In this document: positions 43,934 through 53,704 of the stretch, piece after piece | How positions within the stretch are numbered: position 1 is the first letter of the stretch | Layout: every line of letters begins with the position of its first letter | DNA from: Maribacter luteus | GTDB taxonomy: Bacteria > Bacteroidota > Bacteroidia > Flavobacteriales > Flavobacteriaceae | Direction of reading: 5' to 3' | Assembly: GCF_009674825.1 (NCBI RefSeq) | Contig: NZ_WKJH01000030.1 | Coordinates: forward strand, 310,001 to 374,000 | DNA: 64,000 nt | Notes under the pieces: model-generated | Told to the model about the DNA's origin: nothing | The model's input: only the letters and a program-made list of their open reading frames with translations | Database searches by the model: none | Position numbers and translations under genes: made by a program

Positions 43934-44779
43934 TTATTCTTCCTTGATTATCTGAGTGGATATTCCCGAACTATTTTTCTTATAGGCAAAAGGCACCTTT
44001 AATTGGTATATGATATCGTTGGCTTTACCATCATCCAGAATATCTAGCCCATAAACGATATCCTTGGTGTCATGATAAACGAACGTTCCAAAAACCCTAT
44101 CCCAAATAGAAAAAATATTCCCAAAATTGGTATCGGTCCATGGCATTTCATGATGATGGTGGAATTTATGTGTATTAGGCGATACAAAAACCATACTTAT
44201 TGTCTTATCCAAGGCACGTGGCAATTGTATATTGGCATGTGAAAAGTAAGTGAACAGCACGGTTAATATCCGGTAAACAAGATAGTATGCCAAGGGTAAA
44301 CCCGCAATTAAAATGGCCAGTAACGAAAACAGTTCCCTCATAAAATAATCTATTGGATGATGACGCGTTCCAGAGGTTACATCTACATTGGTATCACTAT
44401 GGTGAACCATATGAAACCGCCACATAAAACGAACTTTATGCAACATAAAATGTACCACATATTGGGCAAGGAAATCCAATAACATCACGGCCAATATCAA
44501 TTCTACCCATATGGGTAAATCCACCATATTCAATAAACCGAATCCACTTACCTCGAGCCAACTGAAAATACCTACCGTAGCAACACCGAAGAGAACATTG
44601 ATCACAATAGTGGTCGACAACAATATAAAGTTGGTAAATGCATGTTGCCACTTGTCGTATTTGAATTTACGGAGCGGATAAGCCCCCTCTAGCAACCAAA
44701 AAACCACTAACAGTCCAACAATCCACACAAACTTTTGAAGACTGGTCAAATGGGCAAAAAAATCAATAAATGCATTCAT
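43934..44779 (-). CDS. Sterol desaturase/fatty acid hydroxylase-like membrane enzyme
   Basis: 281 residues from the ATG at 44779; a TTG two codons earlier is less likely. Four or more hydrophobic segments are visible. The di-iron histidine boxes are present: H-x3-H (H-F-M-L-H), H-M-V-H-H and H-K-F-H-H-H. Such enzymes hydroxylate or desaturate lipids using O2, NAD(P)H-derived electrons and a non-haem di-iron centre. The substrate is unknown; in Bacteroidota candidates include hydroxy fatty acids and carotenoids. No TGA-N6-TCA site precedes it. Confidence 0.85.
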   Translation of the reverse strand: MNAFIDFFAHLTSLQKFVWIVGLLVVFWLLEGAYPLRKFKYDKWQHAFTNFILLSTTIVINVLFGVATVGIFSWLEVSGFGLLNMVDLPIWVELILAVMLLDFLAQYVVHFMLHKVRFMWRFHMVHHSDTNVDVTSGTRHHPIDYFMRELFSLLAILIAGLPLAYYLVYRILTVLFTYFSHANIQLPRALDKTISMVFVSPNTHKFHHHHEMPWTDTNFGNIFSIWDRVFGTFVYHDTKDIVYGLDILDDGKANDIIYQLKVPFAYKKNSSGISTQIIKEE

Positions 44780-44934
44780 GTTCAAATCAACTACTTTAGT
44801 ATATCAATAAATTTTTAGCTGAATATACTTCAAATATTCAAAAAACAAATAAAATTATTGAGTCATTAACACATGACATTCTTCTTGACTACTTTAAAAA
44901 TACTACGTTCACCCTATCAATCTTCATAAAAAAC

Positions 44935-44977
44935 CATAAAAAAAGCGGCTTGGATACATTCATCCAAACCGCTTAAT
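44935..44977 (-). terminator. Rho-independent terminator of the transketolase gene
   Basis: On the minus strand: AAGCGGTTTGGATG, short loop, TATCCAAGCCGCTT (one mismatch) followed by a T-run. Confidence 0.85.
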
Positions 44978-45019
44978 ATGATATCTCCGCTTCTTTTAAG
45001 CGACAATTTTACATTCTTA

Positions 45020-47050
45020 CTATTTCAAGAAATCAAGTACTTCGTTATATACTTTCTCTCCTGTGAATCCGAATTTATCATCCAACACTTTTGCAGGCGC
45101 TGAATATCCGAAATGATCCAAACCGAAAACCTTACCATTTGGCCCAACCAACGCTTCTAAGTTAACGGGCAATCCGGCTGTAAGTCCAAATACGGGAACA
45201 CCTTCAGGGATAACACTGGTTTGATAATCTTTAGGTTGTAACCTAAAAACACCTTCTGAAGGAATTGAAGCGATACTGACCTTCAAATTCTTTCTTTCTT
45301 CCAATAATCCAGCAGCCTCTATCAAGGTGGATACTTCTGAACCATTGGCTACCAAAACTACGTCAGCACCCGAAGTTTCCTTAACTAGATAACCTCCTTT
45401 TTCCGCATTCAAGGCTTCAGCATATCTAGAACCTGAATTTGCAGGAACATCTTTGATTCCTTGTCTTGAAAGTATAAGACCTGTTGGGGTCTTGGTGTTT
45501 TCCATGGCCATTTTCCAAGCAACACTGGTTTCTTGGGAATCAGCTGGGCGTAATGCCACAAAGCTAGGATCGCCACTATGGTTTTTCAATTTCTCCAACA
45601 AGCGTATTTGTGCTTCTTGTTCTATGGGTTGGTGCGTTGGTCCGTCTTCCCCTACCCTAAAGGCATCGTGAGTCCAAACGAACTTTACGGGCAATTCCTG
45701 AATACAGCTTAATCTGATAGCTGGTTTCATATAGTCGGAGAAAACGAAGAAAGTCGCTACGACAGGAATAACCCCTCCATGAAGTGCTATACCGTTTGCT
45801 ATGGATGCCATGGTCAATTCCGCCACCCCTGCTTGTAAAAACGCACCTGAAAAATCACCTCTTTTCAAGGCCTTCGATTTTTTAAGGAATCCGTCGGTCT
45901 TATCACTATTGGATAAATCGGCGGAAGATACGATCATATTCTCAACGTTCTCAGCTAAATAAGCCAATACGTTTGAAGAAGCGGCCCTAGTTGCCAATCC
46001 GTCTTTATGTACAACGGACTCAAAATCCAATGCTGGCAATTCACCGGAAAGGAAATGGTCTAATTTATCGGCCAATTCTTTATTTTCCTTTTTCCAAGCA
46101 TCAATTTCATTCTTTTTAACTTTGGCATCGGCTTTCTTTTTTTCCAGGACATCTGCATAAAACGCCTTAACATCCGGTTTAATTTCAAAAGGATCACTTG
46201 GGTCAACCCCAAGGTTTACAAGTGTCTTTTCGTAATCAGCACCTGTATGCCCTATAGGTTGTCCGTGTAATTCACAATGCCCTTCGAACATACTGCCATC
46301 GGCGGTAACACAACCTTTGCCCATTATGGTTTTACCGATAATCAAAGTAGGTTTTTCGGTTTCGGCATTGGCTTCTACCAATGCTTTTCTTATGGCATCA
46401 TGATCATGGCCATCAATGGTGATAACTTTCCATCCCCATGCTTTATATTTCATTTCGGTATCCTCTGTGGTTACCTCATCGGTCATCGTGGATAATTGTA
46501 CATCATTAGAGTCATAGAACATGATGAAATTATTCAATCCCAAATGTCCTGCAATTCTACCGGCGCCTTGAGAAATCTCTTCTTGAACACCTCCGTCAGA
46601 AATGAAACCATATATTTTATGGTTCATCCAATCACCAAAACGGGCCTGTAAGAATTTTGATGCTATGGCCGCACCGATACCCATTGTATGTCCTTGTCCT
46701 AAAGGGCCGGATGTGTTTTCTATACCTCTTGCCACATCAACTTCAGGGTGTCCTGGTGTAATGGAACCCCATTGTCTAAAATTCGCTACATCATCTTTGG
46801 CGTAATTACCCAAAAGATAATACTGTGCATACATCAAAGTGGATAAGTGACCTGCATCCATGAAGAAACGGTCCCTGAACGGCCAAGTCATATCACTTGG
46901 GTCGTAGTTGAAAAACTCTGAATACAATATGTGCATAAAATCGGCACCTCCCATTGGGCCACCAGGATGGCCAGAATTGGCCTTTTCAACCATTGCTACT
47001 GCCAGAGCCCTAATATTATCAGCCGATTGCAGATTAATTTCTTTGTTCAT
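45020..47050 (-). CDS. tkt: Transketolase
   Basis: 676 residues from the ATG at 47050; the longer frame to 47119 adds an AT-rich tail and is rejected. N-terminal N-S-G-H-P-G-G-P-M-G-G-A, the thiamine diphosphate motif G-D/S-D-G-G-V-Q-E-E-I-S followed by N-N-F-I-M-F-Y-D, and the pyrimidine and C-terminal domains are in the standard order. It moves two-carbon units in the pentose phosphate pathway. It ends in a strong terminator. The region upstream has a TATCTTTG element but no island motif. Confidence 0.95.
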   Translation of the reverse strand: MNKEINLQSADNIRALAVAMVEKANSGHPGGPMGGADFMHILYSEFFNYDPSDMTWPFRDRFFMDAGHLSTLMYAQYYLLGNYAKDDVANFRQWGSITPGHPEVDVARGIENTSGPLGQGHTMGIGAAIASKFLQARFGDWMNHKIYGFISDGGVQEEISQGAGRIAGHLGLNNFIMFYDSNDVQLSTMTDEVTTEDTEMKYKAWGWKVITIDGHDHDAIRKALVEANAETEKPTLIIGKTIMGKGCVTADGSMFEGHCELHGQPIGHTGADYEKTLVNLGVDPSDPFEIKPDVKAFYADVLEKKKADAKVKKNEIDAWKKENKELADKLDHFLSGELPALDFESVVHKDGLATRAASSNVLAYLAENVENMIVSSADLSNSDKTDGFLKKSKALKRGDFSGAFLQAGVAELTMASIANGIALHGGVIPVVATFFVFSDYMKPAIRLSCIQELPVKFVWTHDAFRVGEDGPTHQPIEQEAQIRLLEKLKNHSGDPSFVALRPADSQETSVAWKMAMENTKTPTGLILSRQGIKDVPANSGSRYAEALNAEKGGYLVKETSGADVVLVANGSEVSTLIEAAGLLEERKNLKVSIASIPSEGVFRLQPKDYQTSVIPEGVPVFGLTAGLPVNLEALVGPNGKVFGLDHFGYSAPAKVLDDKFGFTGEKVYNEVLDFLK

Positions 47051-47360
47051 TCGATGTTTTTTGTAAGAATTATCAGTTAGTCTTTTAAAATCAAAATTTT
47101 CTAAAAAAAATTCAGACAAATCTAACTTTTTTTATTGTTTTTTAGATTGGTATACCTCTAAAAACTATTTACAAAGATATCCACATTAAAAACCGAATTT
47201 TTATAAATAATCGATAACCCTATAGTTTATTACATGTTTGGCCGCTAGTCGCAAAACACTGATTTCATATAACGATTTCGTATTTTATTAATTATACGTA
47301 TGTTCAAAATGAGCAATCGATAAAATTCTATATATTCAAAATCATTAAACTATATGACCT
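47051..47360. other. Intergenic region upstream of transketolase
   Basis: 310 bases, very AT-rich. TATCTTTG on the minus strand (47172-47179) is a perfect -7 element for the tkt promoter, with a leader of about 110 bases. No matching -33 element and no ORF could be supported, and no terminator for galM is evident here. Confidence 0.5.
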
Positions 47361-48545
47361 CTATTGTTTTGTTTTAAAGATAAATGAGGTAGTTGTTGTA
47401 TATTTTTCCCCAGGGTTCAATACCACAGAAGGGAAATTAGGCTGATTCGGAGAATCGGGATAGTGTTGGGTTTCTAAACAGAGGCCACTTCTTTTGCCGT
47501 ACGTGCCACCTTTAGGAATTGGAAGCGTACCGTCCAAAAAATTGCCTGTATATAATTGCACCCCGGGTTCTGTAGTTGCAACTTCCATTACCCTACCTGA
47601 TACCGCTTCATAAACTTTTGCTACCGTACGCAAACCTTTATCCTGACCATTCAATACCCAGTTATGGTCATAGCCTCCCCCTTTATTGATTTGATCGTGA
47701 TCCGCTTCAATATCCTTTCCGATCAATTTGTGCGACCTAAAATCAAATGGGGTTCCGGCAACATCCATTAATTCCCCTGTCGGAATCAAGTTACTGTCTA
47801 CAGGAACCAGTTTATCAGCATTCAAGGTAATTTCATGATCTAATATATTTTTAGAAAAATCACCACTTAGATTAAAATAACTATGTTGTGTAAGATTAAC
47901 TATCGTTGGTCTATCCGTGGTAGATTCATAGGCGACTTTCAAGGTGTTGTCCTTAGTAAGGGTGTAGGTAACGTTAGTTAAAAGGTTCCCAGGGAAACCT
48001 TCATCCATATCCTTGCTCAAATAACTAAGTTTGAGCGAAACATTTTCACCTTCAGAAGTTTCTTCCACCTTCCAAACCACCTTATCAAAACCTTTAATAC
48101 CCCCATGTAAATTATTTGGACCATTATTGGCAGCCAATTGATATTCATTACCGTTCAATGAAAATTTGGCATTTGCTATCCTATTCCCATAACGACCTAC
48201 CAAAGCCCCAAAAAAAGGATTTTCTTTCTCATATTGTTGAAGGGAATCGAATCCTAAGACAACATTGCTAATTTTCCCGTTTTTATCAGGGACAGATAAC
48301 CTTATTATCCTACCTCCGTAAGTTATGATATCTACCTCCATACCGTTATTATTCTTTAAGGTATACATATCTACAGAAATACCTTCCGAAGTAATACCAA
48401 AAGAGTGTCTTTGAAGTGAAGCTTTATTATTTGAGGCCATAGGTTCTAAAATTTTTTCATTATTGATTGTTCCTTTGCAACTTGTAAATACAAAGATCGC
48501 CGCAATGGTTAATATAAAAAAGAAGTTCTGTTTTTTATTTTTCAT
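47361..48545 (-). CDS. galM: Galactose mutarotase (aldose 1-epimerase) lipoprotein
   Basis: 394 residues from the ATG at 48545, which gives a lipoprotein signal (F-V-F-T-S-C). The epimerase domain has N-N-L-H-G-G, T-Q-H-S-Y-F-N-L (catalytic His), G-Y-D-H-N-W and the catalytic Glu in C-L-E-T-Q-H-Y-P-D-S-P-N. It interconverts alpha and beta anomers of galactose or glucose. As a lipoprotein it acts outside the cytoplasm, which is common in Bacteroidota sugar users. No island motif precedes it. Confidence 0.9.
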   Translation of the reverse strand: MKNKKQNFFFILTIAAIFVFTSCKGTINNEKILEPMASNNKASLQRHSFGITSEGISVDMYTLKNNNGMEVDIITYGGRIIRLSVPDKNGKISNVVLGFDSLQQYEKENPFFGALVGRYGNRIANAKFSLNGNEYQLAANNGPNNLHGGIKGFDKVVWKVEETSEGENVSLKLSYLSKDMDEGFPGNLLTNVTYTLTKDNTLKVAYESTTDRPTIVNLTQHSYFNLSGDFSKNILDHEITLNADKLVPVDSNLIPTGELMDVAGTPFDFRSHKLIGKDIEADHDQINKGGGYDHNWVLNGQDKGLRTVAKVYEAVSGRVMEVATTEPGVQLYTGNFLDGTLPIPKGGTYGKRSGLCLETQHYPDSPNQPNFPSVVLNPGEKYTTTTSFIFKTKQ

Positions 48546-48721
48546 ATTTCTAATGTCAATACTATAGTATTTACACAAAAATAGCTGATTGCGAGGTAAG
48601 ATCATTATGAGAGTCCTTATTACTTAATTACTTAGGACAGCATTTAAAGAATACCCTTAACCTAAAATTCCGATTTTATGCTTCAGCTTAAATTAGCCAG
48701 ATGATAAAATCCTCGATTTTA

Positions 48722-48764
48722 TGATGAATGTCATAAATAGTGTTATCATATCAAGGGAACTTTG
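48722..48764 (+). promoter_or_regulatory. Crp/Fnr-type site and promoter of the TolC-HlyD-ABC operon (site 11)
   Basis: TGATGAATGTCA (48722-48733), then 23 bases and GAACTTTG (48757-48764). The TTTG half is exact. This placement rules out a TTG start at 48762 and favours 48801. Confidence 0.65.
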
Positions 48765-48800
48765 TATGCTAGAATCATGGATTTACATTTTTGTTTTCAG

Positions 48801-50285
48801 ATGGATAATTGGACTAAGAAACCTTCAAAAGTCCCGTTCAAATCACTTATGATGGCATTGTTCATCATGACCTCATTTACGTCATATTTGAGCGCTCAGG
48901 AACGGGAAATAAGTATTGCCGAGGCATTGGAGTTGAGCTACAACAACAATGAACAAATTAAGCGCTATATTGAAAGAGTTAAACAGAAAACCTATGAGGA
49001 CAAGGCTGCAATGGGCAATTTCCTTCCGTCTGTCAACCTTTTGGGAGGCTACACATACTTAAGTGAGAATATAGAAGTAAACTCATCCCAGATGTCCAGT
49101 TCCTTAGATGAATTGGGGGGTAAATATAGTGCCGCTTTTGTAGAGGCTTATGGCGAACAGATCGGCCTATCTGGGGTAAGTGCGGAAAGTGCATTCAGTA
49201 CCATGGTTACCGTTCTGGGCCAATTTCCGGACTATACCAATATGGTGATCGACAATCAAGAATATGTAACCGCAGCCCTTACCGCCACACAACCTTTATT
49301 TACAGGTGGAAAGATAATCGCTGGGAAAAAATATGCAAAAGCTGAATTGCAATCTGCCAATATTGAGCTAAAACAGGTTAAGGATGAAATTGCCAATGAA
49401 CTGATCGAACGCTATCTGAATGTGGTCTTATTACAACAGGTTATCAAAGTTCGTCAGCAGGTTTATGAAGGCATGGTCAAACATCAGGAACAAGCCGAAC
49501 GAGCCATTCAACTTGAGATTCTTCCCAAGCACGTTTTATTAAGGGCGCAGGTTGCCGTGGCAGATGCCGAAAAAGACCTGAACAATGACCTGAACAAAAT
49601 ACAGCTCGCAGAAATGGCCTTGCGAACTACTATGAATTTACCTGACTCTATCCCTTTTAAGGTCATGGACAGTATTGCTTATAAGGATATTTATTTGGAT
49701 TTTGACACCCTTCTGAATACGGCTTATACCCAACAACCCGTTTTGGAGTTGATCGATCAAAAAGAAGTAATGGCAAAACAAGCCCATGCCATTGAAAAGT
49801 CAAAATTCATGCCCAATATAGCAGCATTCGGCAGCTATAATATGTTCCGGGAAGACCTACCTATTGTCCCCCCTAAATTCATGGTCGGGGTCCAGGCCCA
49901 AATAAATATTTTTAATGGATTCAAGGATATAAATAAATTGAAAGCCAGCAAGCATTTACAAAAAGAAGTTGAAAACGCCAAAGAATACGCTACCCAACAA
50001 ATCAACCTTCTTGTTAAAAGCAACTATACGAATGCCCTTAACCAGAAAAAACAATACAATAGCCATATAACTACCGTTGACCTTGCAAAAGAAAACCTAA
50101 GAATAAACAAGCGGCGTTTTGAGGAAGGCTTGGGTAAGTCAATAGATGTGATTGATGCTTCCCTCTTGTATGAAAAATCAAAAGTAGAGCAATTAGTGGC
50201 ATTGGATGGGTATTATAAGGCTATTGCAAATTTATATACAGCAATCGGGGAGCCGGAAAAAATAATTCAAATCATTAGTAAATAA
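48801..50285 (+). CDS. TolC-family outer membrane efflux protein
   Basis: 494 residues from the ATG at 48801 (an ATG at 48777 is an alternative). A signal peptide ends near L-S-A-Q. Two long helical hairpin repeats (about 20-240 and 270-490) contain the recurrent patterns of TolC proteins, such as L-L-G-G-Y-T-Y and V-D-L-A-K-E-N-L-R-I-N-K-R-R-F-E-E-G. It forms the outer-membrane channel of a three-part exporter with the HlyD and permease proteins that follow, nine bases downstream. Confidence 0.9.
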   Translation: MDNWTKKPSKVPFKSLMMALFIMTSFTSYLSAQEREISIAEALELSYNNNEQIKRYIERVKQKTYEDKAAMGNFLPSVNLLGGYTYLSENIEVNSSQMSSSLDELGGKYSAAFVEAYGEQIGLSGVSAESAFSTMVTVLGQFPDYTNMVIDNQEYVTAALTATQPLFTGGKIIAGKKYAKAELQSANIELKQVKDEIANELIERYLNVVLLQQVIKVRQQVYEGMVKHQEQAERAIQLEILPKHVLLRAQVAVADAEKDLNNDLNKIQLAEMALRTTMNLPDSIPFKVMDSIAYKDIYLDFDTLLNTAYTQQPVLELIDQKEVMAKQAHAIEKSKFMPNIAAFGSYNMFREDLPIVPPKFMVGVQAQINIFNGFKDINKLKASKHLQKEVENAKEYATQQINLLVKSNYTNALNQKKQYNSHITTVDLAKENLRINKRRFEEGLGKSIDVIDASLLYEKSKVEQLVALDGYYKAIANLYTAIGEPEKIIQIISK

Positions 50286-50293
50286 GTAAGACT

Positions 50294-51268
50294 GTGAAAA
50301 AATCTTATATCACATTAGGCATACCAGTACTGATTATCCTTTTTTCAATTGTATTCTTGATAATACGGGCCAATACCTCCAAACCTGAGATATATTCGGG
50401 AATCTTGGAAACCACAGAGGTAAATGTTTCTTCGGAAATTGCTGGAAGGGTGCATACCATTATCATAGAAAAAGGGCAGACTGTTGAAAAAGGACAGGTG
50501 CTGGCGACTTTGGAACCTGACATCCTTGATGCGAAAAAAGGTCAGGCAGAAGGTATGGTCAAGGCAGCACGTTCTTTGGTAGACAAAGCAGAATTCGGTG
50601 CGCGAACAGAAGAAATCAATGCATTGAAAAACCAATATCAAATGGCAAAAAGCCAATTTGATTTTGCGGAAAAAACATACCAGAGATATCAGGCTTTGTA
50701 TGCGGACAATATTATTTCTAAACAGGAAATGGATGAACTTCAGTTTAAATACGATGCGGCCAAAGAACAGATGAATGCCGCAAAATCCATTTGGGAAATG
50801 GCAAAAAGCGGGGCACGGAAAGAAGATATCAGAGCAGCTTACGGTAGTTATGAAAGTGCCAAAGGTGCCTATAAGGAGGTTGAGGCCTTTTATGATGAAT
50901 TACAGATTACCGCCCCTACAGCAGGAATCATTAGCAACCAAATTGCGGAAGAAGGGGAAGTAATGGCAGCAGGGTATCCTATTTTGACCATTCAAAGGCC
51001 GGAAAAAATATATGCTATCTTCAATGTAAGGGAAGATAATCTGGCAGATTTCAAAATTGGTCAAACCCATAAAGCAAAAGTGCCCGGATTAGGTAATGAA
51101 ACGGTTGAGTTCAAAGTAACTTACATTTCGCCTATGGCAGATTTTGCAACGTGGGTTCCGGTAAAAGCCAAGGGACAATTTGAACTTAAAACCTTTGAAG
51201 TACATCTTAAACCCCAAGAACGTATCGAGGAATTACGTCCTGGCATGTCCATACAGATTTACAAATAA
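50294..51268 (+). CDS. HlyD-family membrane fusion protein
   Basis: 324 residues, with a GTG start. One N-terminal transmembrane segment is followed by a lipoyl/biotinyl half (V-S-S-E-I-A-G-R-V, E-K-G-Q-T-V-E-K-G-Q-V-L-A-T-L), a long coiled coil (about 75-205) and the second lipoyl half with A-P-T-A-G-I-I. The protein bridges inner-membrane pump and TolC channel. The order is close to YhiI/YbhG-type proteins paired with ABC-2 permeases. Confidence 0.92.
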   Translation: MKKSYITLGIPVLIILFSIVFLIIRANTSKPEIYSGILETTEVNVSSEIAGRVHTIIIEKGQTVEKGQVLATLEPDILDAKKGQAEGMVKAARSLVDKAEFGARTEEINALKNQYQMAKSQFDFAEKTYQRYQALYADNIISKQEMDELQFKYDAAKEQMNAAKSIWEMAKSGARKEDIRAAYGSYESAKGAYKEVEAFYDELQITAPTAGIISNQIAEEGEVMAAGYPILTIQRPEKIYAIFNVREDNLADFKIGQTHKAKVPGLGNETVEFKVTYISPMADFATWVPVKAKGQFELKTFEVHLKPQERIEELRPGMSIQIYK

Positions 51269-51274
51269 GCCATT

Positions 51275-52462
51275 ATGTTAAGGAATTGGCCTGTATATCG
51301 AGTTTTTAGGCGGGAACTATTGCGTTTGTCCCAAGAGAAATCTGTGAGGAACCTATTCATTATTATTCCGATAGTGGTGTTCTTTGTATTGGGTTCCATA
51401 TATTATAAAGGGGCATTAAGGGAAGTGCCCATCGCCGTATACGACAATGACAATAGTACCTTAAGCAGAACATATATCCGGTTTTTAGAATCTTCACCCC
51501 ATCTGCAAATAACCCATTACCTATCATCTACAGATGCCTTAGAAAATGCTTTTGTTGAAAAAGGGGTTCAAGGTGTATTCTACATTCCTCAGGATTTTCA
51601 TAAGAACATTCTGAAGAGCGTTCCGACGCAAATCAGGATTTATACCAATTCCACCAATATAGTTTTCGGAAACCTATTGTACAAATCAGCCTTAGAGGTT
51701 ACACAAACCCTTAGTGGTGCAATCGTGGCAAAAAGAATAGCTCCTCTGGGAATAGACCCGAATAAAATAATGGGTACCATACTGCCTATAGACATCAACA
51801 CCAGGGTTTTAGGCAATCCCCAGTATAATTATGTATATTATTTACTCCCCGGGTTGACGACGGTATTATTACAAATGATCATTTTCCTAGCATCAGCAAG
51901 GGCCTTTAACCGCGAATGGAAGAAAAATACCTATACAGAACTTTATTCTATTTCCAAAGGGAATATAGGCTCCATGATTTTGGGTAAATACTTTGCGTTC
52001 ATGATATACGCACTTAGTCTGTGCGGTTTGATTTTTGCCATGGTATTCCCGATTTTCGGAATTCCTATTTATGGTAGTTTCCTGAATATTTTCACCCTGT
52101 TATTACTTTTTCTTACTGTGAATATCTTAATGGGGTTTGGGCTTTCCTTGATTGTAAAAGATGAAATCATAGCCCTAGATGCGGCCATTTTCTATAATTC
52201 ACCGGCCTTTGTTTTCAGTGGCTTTACCTTTCCCATTTGGGCTATGCCATGGCCAAACACCATTTATGCCCAAATAATACCTTATACCCATTTTTTAACC
52301 GCTTTTCTGAAACTATATCAAATAGACACTCCCTTAAACTTCATCTGGCCGGAAGTTTGGAAACTCCTGTTATTTCTTTTAATAGGATTATGCATGATAG
52401 CCATAGGGCTCTTTATTAATAGGAAGAAAATATTTCTTACTCCAAAGACAGCAACATTATGA
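51275..52462 (+). CDS. ABC-2 type transporter permease
   Basis: 395 residues: one N-terminal membrane helix (about 28-45), a large extracytoplasmic domain (about 50-180), then five hydrophobic segments including P-A-F-V-F-S-G-F-T-F-P. This is the YhhJ/YbhS pattern. The gene starts six bases after hlyD and overlaps the second permease by four bases (ATGA). No ATPase gene occurs in the operon. Confidence 0.88.
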   Translation: MLRNWPVYRVFRRELLRLSQEKSVRNLFIIIPIVVFFVLGSIYYKGALREVPIAVYDNDNSTLSRTYIRFLESSPHLQITHYLSSTDALENAFVEKGVQGVFYIPQDFHKNILKSVPTQIRIYTNSTNIVFGNLLYKSALEVTQTLSGAIVAKRIAPLGIDPNKIMGTILPIDINTRVLGNPQYNYVYYLLPGLTTVLLQMIIFLASARAFNREWKKNTYTELYSISKGNIGSMILGKYFAFMIYALSLCGLIFAMVFPIFGIPIYGSFLNIFTLLLLFLTVNILMGFGLSLIVKDEIIALDAAIFYNSPAFVFSGFTFPIWAMPWPNTIYAQIIPYTHFLTAFLKLYQIDTPLNFIWPEVWKLLLFLLIGLCMIAIGLFINRKKIFLTPKTATL

Positions 52463-53655
52463 ATCTAGGCCTAATTTGGAAATTAATCAAGAAGGAAGCT
52501 GAACTGGTCCTTAACGACCATAGTATCTTGTTGGTATTATTGGCCGCCCCCATTCTCTATTTTGTCCTAATGGGATCAACCTATATAAAAAAGGATGAGG
52601 AAAAAGTAAGTGTAGGTGTTGTTGATTTAGACCTAACAAAAAGCAGCAAGTCATTTTTGAACAAGATCAATGCGACCCAAAAGGTTGATATTACTCATAG
52701 TTATACAAGTCTTTCGGAAGCTGAGGACGGAATGTCGAAATTCGAAATTCAAGGGATTGTAAGCATCCCCAAGAATTTTGAGAAAAAACTCAAGAAAAAT
52801 GAAAGTTCCCCAATTGGACTTATATTGAACAATACGAAATTCTTATCCTCAAACGATATTAACAAAGCGGTAAATTTAGTAGCTCTGGAGTACGCTTTTG
52901 AATCGCGTAAAAAATTCTTTGAATCGAAAGGTTTAAACCCCTCGTTTGCCGAATTGAAGGCCAACCCCATAACTACCCAAATAAATGCGGTCTACAATTC
53001 GACCAATAATTACGGGGATTTCCTGTTACCGGCCCTTTTGATTTTGATCTTGCACCAAACCTTGCTGATAGGTCTTTCGGAGGGTATTGCTTCTGACCGT
53101 AAAAAAGGGGTAATGCAGATAAGTTTTAAAGAAAGTAATGATAACTTCCTTAATTATATAATAGGTAAGCTAGGGTTTTATCTTCTGCTTTATTCTGCCT
53201 ATATGTTATTTACTTTTGCAGTGGCTTTTCCATATTTTAACCTCCCAATAAAGGGTAATTTCTTTGCATTGATCGGTGTTTCCCTCGTGTTCTTTACCGC
53301 GACAATATTGTACGGCTGGTTCATATCGTCTTTCTTTAAATCACAGGCAATAGCCATGGAAATAATGGCCTTTACATCCTATCCTGTTTTTTTAATAACG
53401 GGGATTACTTGGTCTCTTGACCAAATGCCGTTGCTTTTACAATTTGTTTCAAAACTTATTCCGTTACAGCCCTTTTTCGTTTTTATAAAGAAACATGCCA
53501 TTATGGGTGTAGACCATCTCTTGTACACCAATGAAATAGTTCATTTGCTTCTTTTACTCTTGATAGGTTATGTGGCCGCCTTCCTCAGGTTTCGTCATCT
53601 ACAAAAGAAAATGGTTATAAAAAAAATGGTTCCTGATAGGGCTCAACAGGTGTAA
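52459..53655 (+). CDS. ABC-2 type transporter permease
   Basis: 398 residues with the same layout as the gene before it (helix at about 20-40, large domain, five C-terminal helices, T-S-Y-P-V-F-L-I-T-G-I-T-W). The two permeases are homologous halves, as in YbhS/YbhR. Together with TolC and HlyD they could export a lipid, drug or peptide. An ATP-binding partner must come from elsewhere in the genome, or the pair works in another way. Confidence 0.88.
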   Translation: MNLGLIWKLIKKEAELVLNDHSILLVLLAAPILYFVLMGSTYIKKDEEKVSVGVVDLDLTKSSKSFLNKINATQKVDITHSYTSLSEAEDGMSKFEIQGIVSIPKNFEKKLKKNESSPIGLILNNTKFLSSNDINKAVNLVALEYAFESRKKFFESKGLNPSFAELKANPITTQINAVYNSTNNYGDFLLPALLILILHQTLLIGLSEGIASDRKKGVMQISFKESNDNFLNYIIGKLGFYLLLYSAYMLFTFAVAFPYFNLPIKGNFFALIGVSLVFFTATILYGWFISSFFKSQAIAMEIMAFTSYPVFLITGITWSLDQMPLLLQFVSKLIPLQPFFVFIKKHAIMGVDHLLYTNEIVHLLLLLLIGYVAAFLRFRHLQKKMVIKKMVPDRAQQV

Positions 53656-53704
53656 TTGCCCGTAAACAAACCAAAACCTATAAACTTAATGTTATGTATA
53701 GGAA

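Noticed and set aside
48762-48800. Upstream TTG and ATG starts for the TolC-family gene
   Set aside because: The TTG lies in the predicted -7 element. The ATG at 48777 would leave almost no leader, so 48801 is preferred, although 48777 is not excluded.
53656-53704. CCTATA...TATAGG as a terminator between the permease and glgX genes
   Set aside because: A stem of only six A/T-rich pairs with no T-run directly after it; too weak to annotate.
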